Under the pieces are notes generated by a model that saw only the letters and a program-made list of their open reading frames with translations, was not told the origin of the DNA and searched no databases. A stretch of 17,306 nt of DNA from Quadrisphaera sp. (GTDB lineage: Bacteria; Actinomycetota; Actinomycetes; Actinomycetales; Quadrisphaeraceae), in NCBI GenBank assembly GCA_029258695.1, contig JARIBR010000111.1, forward strand, positions 1 to 17,306, read 5' to 3'. A program made the position numbers and the translations under genes. Positions 8,356-14,992 of this stretch are shown piece by piece (within the stretch, counting starts at the first letter, position 1; every line of letters begins with the position of its first letter).

Positions 8356-8966
8356 CAGGAGTCCTTGTCGGGGTTCTGGTCGGGGGAGAGGTCGCAGGTG
8401 CCCCGGTGGCCCAGGGCGTCGTAGCCGGTCTGGACGAGGTATCGGCGCGTGGCGGCGTCAACCTGACCCTCCGTCGCCAGCGAGGTGAGGGCGAGCGCCC
8501 CCAGCGCGCCGATGACGCGCACGACGCGGGGGTCGTCGAGGGTCTCGCCGGGCGTCGGCGGGGGAGCGGAGAAGGCGCGGAAGAGGTCGGCGGCCACCGG
8601 TGCCAGCTCGCCGGCCTCGGGGGAGCCGCGCAGCGGGCCGGCCGTGGCCACCATGAGCGCCACGAACCCGGGACGCCGCTGGGCGAGCTCGGCGAGGGCG
8701 GTCAGGGCCGCGTGGTCCCGGGGTGGTCCGGCGGGAAGACCGGCGACGCTCTCGGCGACGCCGTGGGCCGCGCTGCGGCAGGCGGTCACCGCGGCGTGGG
8801 CGAGGCCGGCCTTCGTCGCGAAGTGGTGCAGCAGGCCGGCCTTGGAGTAGCCGACGGCGTCGGCCACGGCTTGGAGCGAGGTGCCGGCGATGCCGTGGCG
8901 CGAGAACAGCGCGGCGGCGGCGTCGAGGATCGAGGCGTCGATCTCCTGGGGGGTGGGGCGGAGCAC
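8355..8966 (-). CDS. TetR/AcrR-family repressor of the MMPL operon
   Basis: The product is 203 residues with a TetR-type N-terminal helix-turn-helix: IDASILDAAAALFSRHGIAGTSLQAVADAVGYSKAGLLHHFATKAGL (about residues 9-55), with the usual G-x-T-[T/S]-x3-IA-x5-S-x3-[L/F]-Y/HHF shape. The C-terminal half is a helical ligand-binding domain without recognisable specificity. The start is GTG 8966, six bases after a TAGGGT -10 element, so the mRNA is probably leaderless. Two palindromes in the promoter region (8991-9001 and 9003-9029) look like its operator, so autorepression together with control of the downstream pump is the likely circuit. It overlaps the MMPL start by one base. Confidence 0.94.
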   Translation of the reverse strand: MLRPTPQEIDASILDAAAALFSRHGIAGTSLQAVADAVGYSKAGLLHHFATKAGLAHAAVTACRSAAHGVAESVAGLPAGPPRDHAALTALAELAQRRPGFVALMVATAGPLRGSPEAGELAPVAADLFRAFSAPPPTPGETLDDPRVVRVIGALGALALTSLATEGQVDAATRRYLVQTGYDALGHRGTCDLSPDQNPDKDS

Positions 8967-8972
8967 CCCGAG

Positions 8973-8978
8973 ACCCTA
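8973..8978 (-). promoter_or_regulatory. -10 element of the TetR-MMPL operon (leaderless)
   Basis: TAGGGT reads on the minus strand six bases before the GTG start at 8966. This spacing puts the transcription start on the start codon itself. The expected -35 region falls near 8996-9001, inside the first palindrome, so a bound TetR dimer would block the polymerase. Confidence 0.55.
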
Positions 8979-8990
8979 GGACATCGACCT

Positions 8991-9029
8991 ACCGTTTCGG
9001 TTGGTCACCGACCGTTCGGGTCGGTGACC
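8991..9029. promoter_or_regulatory. Candidate TetR operator: two palindromes in the operon promoter
   Basis: ACCG-TTT-CGGT (8991-9001) is followed by a perfect 11-bp inverted repeat, GGTCACCGACC (9003-9013) and GGTCGGTGACC (9019-9029), around GTTCG. Both share an ACCGTT-CGG core with centres about 20 bases apart (two helical turns), as expected for cooperative dimers. The larger one covers the stop codon of the upstream pentapeptide gene (TGA 9007-9005), so it could also form an mRNA hairpin. It lacks a T-run. Confidence 0.6.
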
Positions 9030-9916
9030 GCAGGTGCTCCTCGACCTGGTGGACCTGCGTCCTCCCAGTGCTGGGGCCGCTGGATCGACGACGGGAGGGT
9101 CGTGGCGCCGTCGCCGCGAGCGGCGTCGACCTGGGGCTGCGTGAGGAAGATCGCACCGTCGAGCCGGGCGCCGCGCACGTCGGCTGCCCGCAGGTCGGTC
9201 CCCAGGAGGTCCGCCCGGTTGAGGTCGGCGCCGCGCAGGTCCGCCCCGATGAGGTAGGCGCCCCGCAGGCTGGCCCCGCGCAGGTCCGCACGGCGCAGCC
9301 GTCGTCCCATGAGGTCGGCGCCCCGGTGGTCGGGACCCAGCCCGTCACCGGCCCGGGCGAGGAGGGAGACGCGCTCCAGGAGCGGGCCGACGGCGTGGCG
9401 CTCCGTGCTCGCGTCGACCTCGGCGAGCTCGCCGGCCGGCAGCGCCACCAGCGCGGTGACGTGCGCGCGGGCACCCGCCACCGCCTCGCGCGTGCCGGGG
9501 TCGGCGGCCAGCGTCAGGGCCTCTGCGAGGTGCCAGAGCAGCTCGTGGAGCTGGCGCAGCGTGGTGAACGAGGTGAACATCGCCGCAGCGACGTGGGGTC
9601 CTTCGCGCCAGTGCCGCCCGCGGTGGGTGGTCTGGACCGTCTGCTGGCCGGCGCCGAAGCAGTCGAAGGTGGCGCACCCGGGAAAGCCGCTGGGCCGCAG
9701 GCGGTCGTGGATGCCGCACGCGGAGTCGGCGCGCAGGTTCGGGCACGGCGTGCCGGCGGGCTTGTCGATCGCGAAGTCGGCGGACGCCGCGAAGGCCGGC
9801 GCCACGCAGCACAGACCCACGCAGGCGCTGCAGTCCGCGCGCAGCCCGCCGCGCAGGTCGGTCAGGGGCAGCAGGTGGGCCTGGTGGTCCTGCTGGTCCT
9901 CGGAGGGATCTGGCAC
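9005..9916 (-). CDS. Pentapeptide-repeat protein with N-terminal cysteine cluster
   Basis: The product is 303 residues. The N-terminal part has an ordered cysteine set, C29-x2-C32-x3-C36-C37, then C58, C67 and C81-x4-C86. The surrounding signatures are FAASADFAIDKPAGTPCPN and GFPGCATFDCFGAGQ, which suggest a metal or Fe-S binding module. A helical segment (about 105-180) follows. About twelve pentapeptide repeats, A(D/N)LxG-like, span residues 198-257 (for example ADLRGASLRG AYLIGADLRG) and form a right-handed beta-helix. A disordered tail ends the protein. From memory this two-part architecture recurs in Streptomyces and relatives, with no established function. The pentapeptide half alone recalls DNA-mimic gyrase protectors, but the link is speculative. 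The GTG start lies six bases after TAGCCT, so translation is probably leaderless. The gene is divergent from ettA. Confidence 0.88.
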   Translation of the reverse strand: MPDPSEDQQDHQAHLLPLTDLRGGLRADCSACVGLCCVAPAFAASADFAIDKPAGTPCPNLRADSACGIHDRLRPSGFPGCATFDCFGAGQQTVQTTHRGRHWREGPHVAAAMFTSFTTLRQLHELLWHLAEALTLAADPGTREAVAGARAHVTALVALPAGELAEVDASTERHAVGPLLERVSLLARAGDGLGPDHRGADLMGRRLRRADLRGASLRGAYLIGADLRGADLNRADLLGTDLRAADVRGARLDGAIFLTQPQVDAARGDGATTLPSSIQRPQHWEDAGPPGRGAPAVTDPNGR

Positions 9917-9922
9917 CGGCGA

Positions 9923-9928
9923 AGGCTA
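9923..9928 (-). promoter_or_regulatory. -10 element of the pentapeptide gene (leaderless)
   Basis: TAGCCT on the minus strand lies exactly six bases before the GTG at 9916, with no ribosome site between. It is one half of a divergent promoter pair with ettA in a 61-base gap, so the upstream promoter regions of the two genes must overlap. Confidence 0.5.
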
Positions 9929-9964
9929 GTCGTCGCGCTGGGCTCGGGCCGGGCGCAGCGCGCC

Positions 9965-9970
9965 TACCCT
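9965..9970 (+). promoter_or_regulatory. -10 element of ettA (leaderless)
   Basis: TACCCT lies seven bases before ATG 9978, so transcription should begin at or next to the A of the start codon. No Shine-Dalgarno sequence fits in the gap. A leaderless translation-factor gene is common in actinobacteria. Confidence 0.5.
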
Positions 9971-9977
9971 GGTGGTC

Positions 9978-11660
9978 ATGCCTGAGTTCATCTACACCAT
10001 GTACAAAGCCCGCAAGGCGCACGGCGACAAGGTCATCCTCGACGACGTGACGATGTCGTTCTACCCCGGCGCGAAGATCGGCGTGGTCGGCCCCAACGGG
10101 GCGGGGAAGTCGACCATCCTCAAGATCATGGCCGGTCTGGACTCCCCGTCCAACGGCGAGGCGCGGCTCTCGCCGGGCTACTCCGTCGGCATGCTCCAGC
10201 AGGAGCCGCCGCTGGACGAGGACGCGACCGTGCTCGAGAACGTCCAGCAGGGCCTGGGCGACCTCAAGGTCAAGATGGACCGCTACCAGGAGATCACGGG
10301 TCTCTTCGAGGACCCCGACGCCGACTTCGACGCCCTCATGGCCGAGATGGGGACCCTGCAGGAGGAGCTCGACCACGCGAACGCGTGGGACATGGACTCC
10401 CAGCTGGAGCAGGCCATGGACGCCCTGCGGTGCCCCCCGCCGGACACCCCGGTGAGCGTGCTCTCCGGGGGTGAGCGCCGCCGGGTGGCGCTGTGCCAGC
10501 TCCTGCTCTCCAAGCCCGACCTCCTGCTGCTCGACGAGCCCACCAACCACCTGGACGCGGAGTCCGTCGAGTGGCTGGAGGCGCACCTGAAGAGCTACGA
10601 GGGCGCCGTGCTGGCCGTGACCCACGACCGGTACTTCCTCGACCACGTCGCCCAGTGGATCGCCGAGGTGGACCGCGGACGCCTCTACCCCTACGAGGGC
10701 AACTACTCCACCTACCTCGAGAAGAAGGCCGAGCGCCTCAAGGTGGCGGGCAAGAAGGACGCCAAGATGGCCAAGCGCCTCAAGGACGAGCTGGAGTGGG
10801 TGCGCTCGCGCGCCAGGGCTCGCCAGACCAAGTCGCGCTCGCGCCTGGCCCGCTACGAGGAGATGGCCGCCGAGGCCGACCGCACCCGCAAGCTGGACTT
10901 CGAGTCCATCCAGATCCCGCCCGGTCCGCGCCTGGGCAACCAGGTGATCGAGGCGCGCGACGTCCGGCAGGGCTACGGCGACCGCATCCTCATCGACGAC
11001 CTGTCGTTCTCGTTGCCGCGCAACGGCATCGTCGGGGTCATCGGGCCCAACGGCGTCGGGAAGACGACGCTGTTCAAGACCATCGTCGGGATGCAGGACC
11101 CCCTGGACGGCACGGTCAAGGTCGGCGACACCGTGAAGATCTCCTACGTCGACCAGGACCGCGGCGGCCTGGACGCCACGAAGACGCTCTGGGAGGTGGT
11201 CTCCGACGGACTCGACCACATCAAGGTCGGCAACACCGAGATGCCCTCGCGGGCGTACGTCTCGGCGTTCGGCTTCAAGGGCCCGGACCAGCAGAAGCCG
11301 ACGGGGGTGCTCTCCGGCGGGGAGCGCAACCGGCTCAACCTGGCGCTGACGCTCAAGCAGGGCGGCAACCTGCTGCTCCTCGACGAGCCCACCAACGACC
11401 TGGACGTCGAGACGCTCAGCTCCCTCGAGGACGCGCTGCTCGAGTTCCCCGGGTGCGCGGTGGTCATCAGCCACGACCGGTGGTTCCTCGACCGGGTCGC
11501 CACGCACATCCTCGCCTACGAGGGCACCGAGGAGGACCCGGCGGCCTGGTACTGGTTCGAGGGGAACTTCCAGGGCTACCTGGACAACAAGGTGGAGCGG
11601 CTCGGGGTGGACGCGGCGCGCCCGCACCGCGTGACGCACCGGCGCCTGACCCGCGGCTGA
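9978..11660 (+). CDS. ettA: EttA, ABC-F energy-dependent translational throttle ATPase
   Basis: The product is 560 residues with no membrane segments and two ABC ATPase cassettes. The first has Walker [10 protein letters not shown] (38-46), signature LSGGERRR (162-169) and Walker [13 protein letters not shown] (182-193). The second has Walker [10 protein letters not shown] (356-364), signature LSGGERNR (445-452) and Walker [13 protein letters not shown] (465-476). Between them is the basic P-site tRNA interaction motif linker with [18 protein letters not shown]. An arm insertion lies near 100-155 in the first cassette. The opening [20 protein letters not shown] matches the EttA subfamily closely. 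EttA binds the ribosomal E site and tunes entry into elongation according to ATP/ADP. I chose ATG 9978 because family members start there. The gene is divergent from the pentapeptide gene and is followed by two hairpins. In M. tuberculosis the orthologue (Rv2477c) lies next to an SSB paralogue, as nearly seen here. Confidence 0.97.
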   Translation: MPEFIYTMYKARKAHGDKVILDDVTMSFYPGAKIGVVGPNGAGKSTILKIMAGLDSPSNGEARLSPGYSVGMLQQEPPLDEDATVLENVQQGLGDLKVKMDRYQEITGLFEDPDADFDALMAEMGTLQEELDHANAWDMDSQLEQAMDALRCPPPDTPVSVLSGGERRRVALCQLLLSKPDLLLLDEPTNHLDAESVEWLEAHLKSYEGAVLAVTHDRYFLDHVAQWIAEVDRGRLYPYEGNYSTYLEKKAERLKVAGKKDAKMAKRLKDELEWVRSRARARQTKSRSRLARYEEMAAEADRTRKLDFESIQIPPGPRLGNQVIEARDVRQGYGDRILIDDLSFSLPRNGIVGVIGPNGVGKTTLFKTIVGMQDPLDGTVKVGDTVKISYVDQDRGGLDATKTLWEVVSDGLDHIKVGNTEMPSRAYVSAFGFKGPDQQKPTGVLSGGERNRLNLALTLKQGGNLLLLDEPTNDLDVETLSSLEDALLEFPGCAVVISHDRWFLDRVATHILAYEGTEEDPAAWYWFEGNFQGYLDNKVERLGVDAARPHRVTHRRLTRG

Positions 11661-11668
11661 CGTCCCTC

Positions 11669-11704
11669 CCGGAACCGCACTTGTCCGGAGAAGTGCGGTT
11701 CCGG
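11669..11704. terminator. Strong 14-bp palindrome after ettA (probable terminator / repeat unit 1)
   Basis: CCGGAACCGCACTT (11669-11682) and AAGTGCGGTTCCGG (11691-11704) form a perfect 14-bp stem around an 8-base loop, 8 bases after the ettA stop. It lacks a T-run, as many actinobacterial terminators do. It is nearly duplicated 42 bases downstream. Confidence 0.7.
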
Positions 11705-11743
11705 ACGTCTGACCCACCGCACTCGTCCGACGAAGTGCGGTTC
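11674..11743. repeat. Two near-identical palindromic units in direct tandem
   Basis: The 28-base stretches at 11674-11701 and 11716-11743 differ at only three positions, all in the loop region. Both have the plan ACCGCACT-loop-AAGTGCGGTTC. The second (11716-11741) forms its own hairpin: an 8-bp stem ACCGCACT/AGTGCGGT with an inner CGT/ACG and one bulged A. The conserved arms with varied loops suggest a mobile or dispersed REP-like palindrome rather than a simple terminator. Confidence 0.65.
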
Positions 11744-11755
11744 GGGCAGTTACCG

Positions 11756-11782
11756 CTCAAGGTCGAAGACCGTCGGGCCGAC
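11756..11782 (+). promoter_or_regulatory. Candidate flagellar sigma (FliA/sigma-28) promoter of the chemoreceptor
   Basis: CTCA (11756-11759), a 17-base spacer and GCCGAC (11777-11782) match the pattern CTCA-N15-17-GCCGAA, which I recall for FliA-dependent genes of the motile actinomycete Actinoplanes missouriensis. Transcription would start near 11790 and leave a leader of about 50 bases before GTG 11840. The gene it serves, an MCP, is a typical FliA target. Confidence 0.5.
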
Positions 11783-11839
11783 GGAGACACAGAGCTCAGA
11801 GAAATCACCTCGGGGCCCCATCCCGCCCGGAGGTTTCGC

Positions 11840-13438
11840 GTGTCCCTGTCCCGCCTGAGCGTCGGCCACCGCATCGCGGCCGGCTTCCTCGTCGTCATCC
11901 TCGCGCTGATCGCCGTCACCGCTCTCGGGGTGGGTCGCGTGGCGCAGATCAACGAGCGCCTCACGACCATCAACGACGTCAACAGCGTCAAGCAGCGCTA
12001 CGCCATCAACTTCCGCGGCAGCGTCCACGACCGGGCCATCGCCCTGCGCGACGTCGTGCTCGCCGACACCCCCGCGCAGGCGCAGCCCTCCGTCGAGCTC
12101 ATCGCCTCCCTCGACGACGACTACCAGGAGTCCGCGGTGGAGATGGCCGAGATCTTCGCCGACCCCGAGGCCGTCTCGGCGGCGGAGCGGGAGGCGATGG
12201 ACGGGATCCAGGAGGTCGAGGCGGCCGGGATGCCCCTCATCGAGGAGGTCGTCGCCCTGAGCGCCGCCGGTGACCAGGAGCAGGCCAGGACCGTGCTGCT
12301 GGAGCAGGCCAAGCCGATGTTCGTCGACTGGCTCGCAGCCGTGAACACCCTCATCGACCTCGAGGAGTCGATGAACGCGGAGCAGGCTGCCGCGGCCCGC
12401 AGCATCGGCGACCGGTTCCTCGTGACGATGCTCGTCCTGTGCGTCATCGCGGCGACGATCGCGTCGCTCGTGGCGTGGCGGATCACCCGCAGCATCACCG
12501 CGCCCATGGCGCAGGCCGTCAGGGTCTTCGCGGCGGTCGCCCAGGGTGACCTCACGCAGCGCCTGGACAGCGCGTCGAAGGACGGCCTCGGGCAGATGGG
12601 ACCGCACGCGAACAGCGCCCTGGCACGCCTCGGCGAAGCGCTGGCGGCCGTCGCCAGCAACGCCAGCCTGCTGACGGCCACCAGCGAGCGCATCGACGGG
12701 GCCTCGACCCTCGTGGCCCGCCGGGTGGAGGACTCCTCCGCGCAGGCCGCGCTCGTCGCGACCGCCGCCCGCGAGGTCTCCCACCACGTCGAGACGGTGG
12801 CCGCGGGCGGTGAGGAGATGGGTGCGTCGATCCGCTCCATCGGTGCGAGCGCCACGGAGGCCGCGGGCGTCGCGGCCCAGGCGGTGACCGCTGCCGACAC
12901 GACGACCGCCACGGTCTCGCGGCTCGGCGCCTCGTCGCGGGAGATCGGGGACGTCGTCAAGACCATCACCTCCATCGCCGAGCAGACCAACCTCCTGGCG
13001 CTCAACGCGACCATCGAGGCGGCCCGCGCCGGTGAGGCCGGCAAGGGCTTCGCCGTCGTCGCCGGGGAGGTCAAGGAGCTCGCTCAGGAGACCGCCCGGG
13101 CCACCGAGGACATCTCACGCCGCGTGGAGTCGATCCAGAGCGACACCTCCAGCGCGGTGACGGCCATCGAGGAGGTGTCCGCGATCATCGCCCGCATCAA
13201 CGACCACCAGGCCATGATCGCCTCAGCCGTGGAGGAGCAGACCGCGACCACGACCGAGATGAGCCGCAACGTCGCCCAGGCGGCCTCCGGATCGGTCAAC
13301 ATCGCTGCGAACATCGACGGGGTGGCCGACGCGGCCTCGGCCATGACGGAGTCGGTCGCGGAGTCGCGCGAGGCCGCCCTCCAGCTGACGCGGGTCTCGC
13401 AGGAGATGGCCGCGCTCGCCGCGCAGTTCCGCGTCTGA
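11840..13438 (+). CDS. Methyl-accepting chemotaxis protein (transmembrane receptor)
   Basis: GTG 11840 is preceded by a strong ribosome site, GGAGG at 11829-11833, six bases away, which fixes the start. The 532-residue product has TM1 (about 11-31) and an extracytoplasmic helical sensor of four-helix-bundle (4HB) length (about 32-190). TM2 (about 193-213) and a HAMP domain beginning [15 protein letters not shown] follow, then a long coiled-coil signalling domain. The hairpin tip that binds CheA/CheW is unmistakable: [20 protein letters not shown] followed by [17 protein letters not shown] (about 379-416). There is no C-terminal NWETF-type CheR tether; it ends AQFRV. The receptor senses an unknown ligand and controls the CheA kinase, so the host should be flagellated. 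It stands apart from any che operon in this window and seems to have its own flagellar-class promoter. Confidence 0.96.
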   Translation: MSLSRLSVGHRIAAGFLVVILALIAVTALGVGRVAQINERLTTINDVNSVKQRYAINFRGSVHDRAIALRDVVLADTPAQAQPSVELIASLDDDYQESAVEMAEIFADPEAVSAAEREAMDGIQEVEAAGMPLIEEVVALSAAGDQEQARTVLLEQAKPMFVDWLAAVNTLIDLEESMNAEQAAAARSIGDRFLVTMLVLCVIAATIASLVAWRITRSITAPMAQAVRVFAAVAQGDLTQRLDSASKDGLGQMGPHANSALARLGEALAAVASNASLLTATSERIDGASTLVARRVEDSSAQAALVATAAREVSHHVETVAAGGEEMGASIRSIGASATEAAGVAAQAVTAADTTTATVSRLGASSREIGDVVKTITSIAEQTNLLALNATIEAARAGEAGKGFAVVAGEVKELAQETARATEDISRRVESIQSDTSSAVTAIEEVSAIIARINDHQAMIASAVEEQTATTTEMSRNVAQAASGSVNIAANIDGVADAASAMTESVAESREAALQLTRVSQEMAALAAQFRV

Positions 13439-13462
13439 CGGCGCTCACGGGGGCGCCGTCAG
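13435..13462. terminator. Bidirectional terminator between convergent genes
   Basis: CTGACGGCGC (13435-13444) and GCGCCGTCAG (13453-13462) form a perfect 10-bp GC-rich stem with an 8-base loop. It begins in the MCP stop codon and ends four bases before the thioesterase stop. Lying between convergent genes, it can serve both. It lacks a U-tract. Confidence 0.65.
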
Positions 13463-13465
13463 GCC

Positions 13466-14368
13466 TCAGTCGTCGGAGGCGGGGACGCGGACCATGCCCT
13501 CCTGGGTGACGGTGGCCACCAGCTCGCCCTCACGGCTGAAGAAGTGCCCCAGCGAGAGCCCGCGGGCCCCCGACGCCGACGGGGAGGACTGGGTGAACAG
13601 CAGCCACTCGTCAGCCCGGAAGGGACGGTGGTACCAGACGGCGTGGTCCACGGTGGCGGCCCGCAGGCCCGGCGTCGCCCACGGGAGCCCGTGGCGGCGC
13701 AGGACCGGCTCGAGCATGGTGAAGTCGGAGGCGTAGGCCAGGACGGCCTTGTGCATCGCGGGGTCGTCGTCGGGCAGCTTCCCGTCGGCGCGCATCCACA
13801 CCGCCTGGGTGGCGCTCTGGTCCTCGACGTCGAGGTAGATCGCCGAACCCACGTGCCGGACGTCGACGGGGCGGCGCTCGGACCAGAAGCGGGCAGCCGG
13901 GTGGTCGACGCCCGCCAGCAGCTCGGCGGTCGTCGGCAGGTCCTCGGGCCCGGGGACGTCCGGCATGGCCACAGCGTGGTCGACGCCCGCCTCGTCACGC
14001 TGGAAGGAGGCGATCCCGGACAGGATGGGCTGTCCCTTCTGCGAGACCTGCACCCGCCGGGCGCTGAAGGACCGGCCGTCGCGCAGGACGTCGACGGTGA
14101 AGGCGAGCGGCGCCTCGGGATCCCCGGGACGCAGGAAGTAGGCGTGCATCGAGTGGGCCCGGCGGTCGGTGTCGGTGGTGCGCGCCGCGGCGATGAGGCT
14201 CTGGCCGAGGACCTGACCGCCGAAGACCCGCCCGTGGAGCGTCGGGAGGCTGTCGCCGGTGAACACCGTCGTCGCCGCGCCGGAGCCGACCGTGTCCCGC
14301 AGGGCCATCACGCGCAGGAGCTCCTCGAAGGGCGCGGGGGCGTGCTCGGCGGCGGTGAGGTCGGTCAT
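13466..14368 (-). CDS. tesB: Acyl-CoA thioesterase II (TesB type)
   Basis: This 300-residue double-hotdog thioesterase hydrolyses medium- and long-chain acyl-CoA to free fatty acid and CoA in the cytoplasm. The N-terminal hotdog has GRVFGGQVLGQSLIAAART and HSMHAYFLRPGDP. The C-terminal hotdog has ASDFTMLEP, TVDHAVWYHRPFRADEWLLF and the closing GELVATVTQEGMVR. Residues D215, T239 and Q289 have exactly the spacing of the E. coli TesB catalytic triad (D204, T228, Q278). I chose ATG 14368 because the family-like sequence begins shortly after it and a TAGGGT -10 element sits seven bases upstream (leaderless). The open frame continues upstream without family similarity. The gene is divergent from a second, unrelated hotdog thioesterase, which suggests a shared acyl-CoA role. 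Confidence 0.95.
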   Translation of the reverse strand: MTDLTAAEHAPAPFEELLRVMALRDTVGSGAATTVFTGDSLPTLHGRVFGGQVLGQSLIAAARTTDTDRRAHSMHAYFLRPGDPEAPLAFTVDVLRDGRSFSARRVQVSQKGQPILSGIASFQRDEAGVDHAVAMPDVPGPEDLPTTAELLAGVDHPAARFWSERRPVDVRHVGSAIYLDVEDQSATQAVWMRADGKLPDDDPAMHKAVLAYASDFTMLEPVLRRHGLPWATPGLRAATVDHAVWYHRPFRADEWLLFTQSSPSASGARGLSLGHFFSREGELVATVTQEGMVRVPASDD

Positions 14369-14375
14369 GGACACG

Positions 14376-14381
14376 ACCCTA
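14376..14381 (-). promoter_or_regulatory. -10 element of the tesB-type gene (leaderless)
   Basis: TAGGGT on the minus strand lies seven bases before ATG 14368, the same arrangement as at ettA. No ribosome site lies between. The same hexamer serves the TetR gene. Confidence 0.5.
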
Positions 14382-14470
14382 CCCAGTTCCCGACCGGCCT
14401 CCTCGCTGCCGTGGGAGCCCGAGCGACCCCACCGGACGACGACGCGGTGGTCATCGGCGACGATGGCGGC

Positions 14471-14992
14471 GTGATCGGTGTCGTGGTGCCCGTGCCCGTG
14501 CGGTGGTCCGACATGGATGCGTTCGGCCACGTCAACAACGTCGCCGTGATGCGGCTCATGGAGGAGGCGCGCATCGAGGCCCTCGAGGCCCTGGCCCGGC
14601 CGGGCGAGGCGGGCATGCTGGAGACCGGGGTCATCGTCGCCCGCCACCAGATCGAGTACCGGCAGCAGCTGCGGTGGCGCCGCGACCCCGTGCCCGTCCA
14701 CCTCTGGGTCACCGCGGTGGGCGGCGCCAGCTTCGAGCTCGCCTACGCCATCGGCGGCGGGGAGGCCGGCGGGGACGACGCCGGCGAGGGCACCGGTGCT
14801 CCACCGGTGGACGGGGCGGCCCCACCGACGCTGGCGGCGCCCGTCGGTCAGGCCATCACCTCGCTCGCGGTGACCACCGTGGTGGCGATGGACCCCGGCT
14901 CCGGGCGCCCGCGCCGGCTGGGCGACCACGAGCGCGCGGTCCTGGCGCGCTGGTCCGGGGACCCCGTGCCGTTCAGGTCCGCGTCCCGGTGA
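14471..14992 (+). CDS. Single-hotdog acyl-CoA thioesterase (4HBT/YbgC-like)
   Basis: The 173-residue product opens with the hotdog active-site strand VRWSDMDAFGHVNNVAVMRLMEEAR. D16 in DMDAFGHVNN is the expected catalytic aspartate of the 4-hydroxybenzoyl-CoA thioesterase family. VARHQIEYRQQLRWRRDPVPVHLWV follows as the central strands. A Gly/Asp/Pro-rich loop (about residues 96-128) interrupts the fold before the last strand, AITSLAVTTVVAMD. The loop is unusual in length but lies between secondary-structure elements. The substrate is probably a short or aromatic acyl-CoA. GTG 14471 gives a compact N-terminus. GTG 14447 is also in frame, and neither has a ribosome site. The gene overlaps the next gene by four bases (GTGA). 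A similar small hypothetical thioesterase lies near ettA in M. tuberculosis, as I recall (Rv2475c). Confidence 0.88.
   Translation: MIGVVVPVPVRWSDMDAFGHVNNVAVMRLMEEARIEALEALARPGEAGMLETGVIVARHQIEYRQQLRWRRDPVPVHLWVTAVGGASFELAYAIGGGEAGGDDAGEGTGAPPVDGAAPPTLAAPVGQAITSLAVTTVVAMDPGSGRPRRLGDHERAVLARWSGDPVPFRSASR

Noticed and set aside
6139..8424. A 761-codon open frame on the plus strand opposite the MMPL and TetR genes
   Set aside because: It is antisense to two clear families. It is rich in G, H, D, R and Q with no domains, which is typical of a high-GC shadow frame.
9003..9029. Intrinsic terminator for the pentapeptide gene
   Set aside because: The stem is strong but has no T-run, and its position and shared core with the second palindrome fit an operator better. 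A double role is not excluded.
9345..11717. A 790-codon minus-strand frame opposite ettA
   Set aside because: EttA is unambiguous on the other strand. The end of this frame merely reads the pentapeptide gene in a wrong phase.
10493..11839. Upstream extension of the chemoreceptor frame through ettA (981 codons in all)
   Set aside because: The extension has shadow composition. The GGAGG-GTG at 11829-11842 and the TM1 right after it fix the true start.
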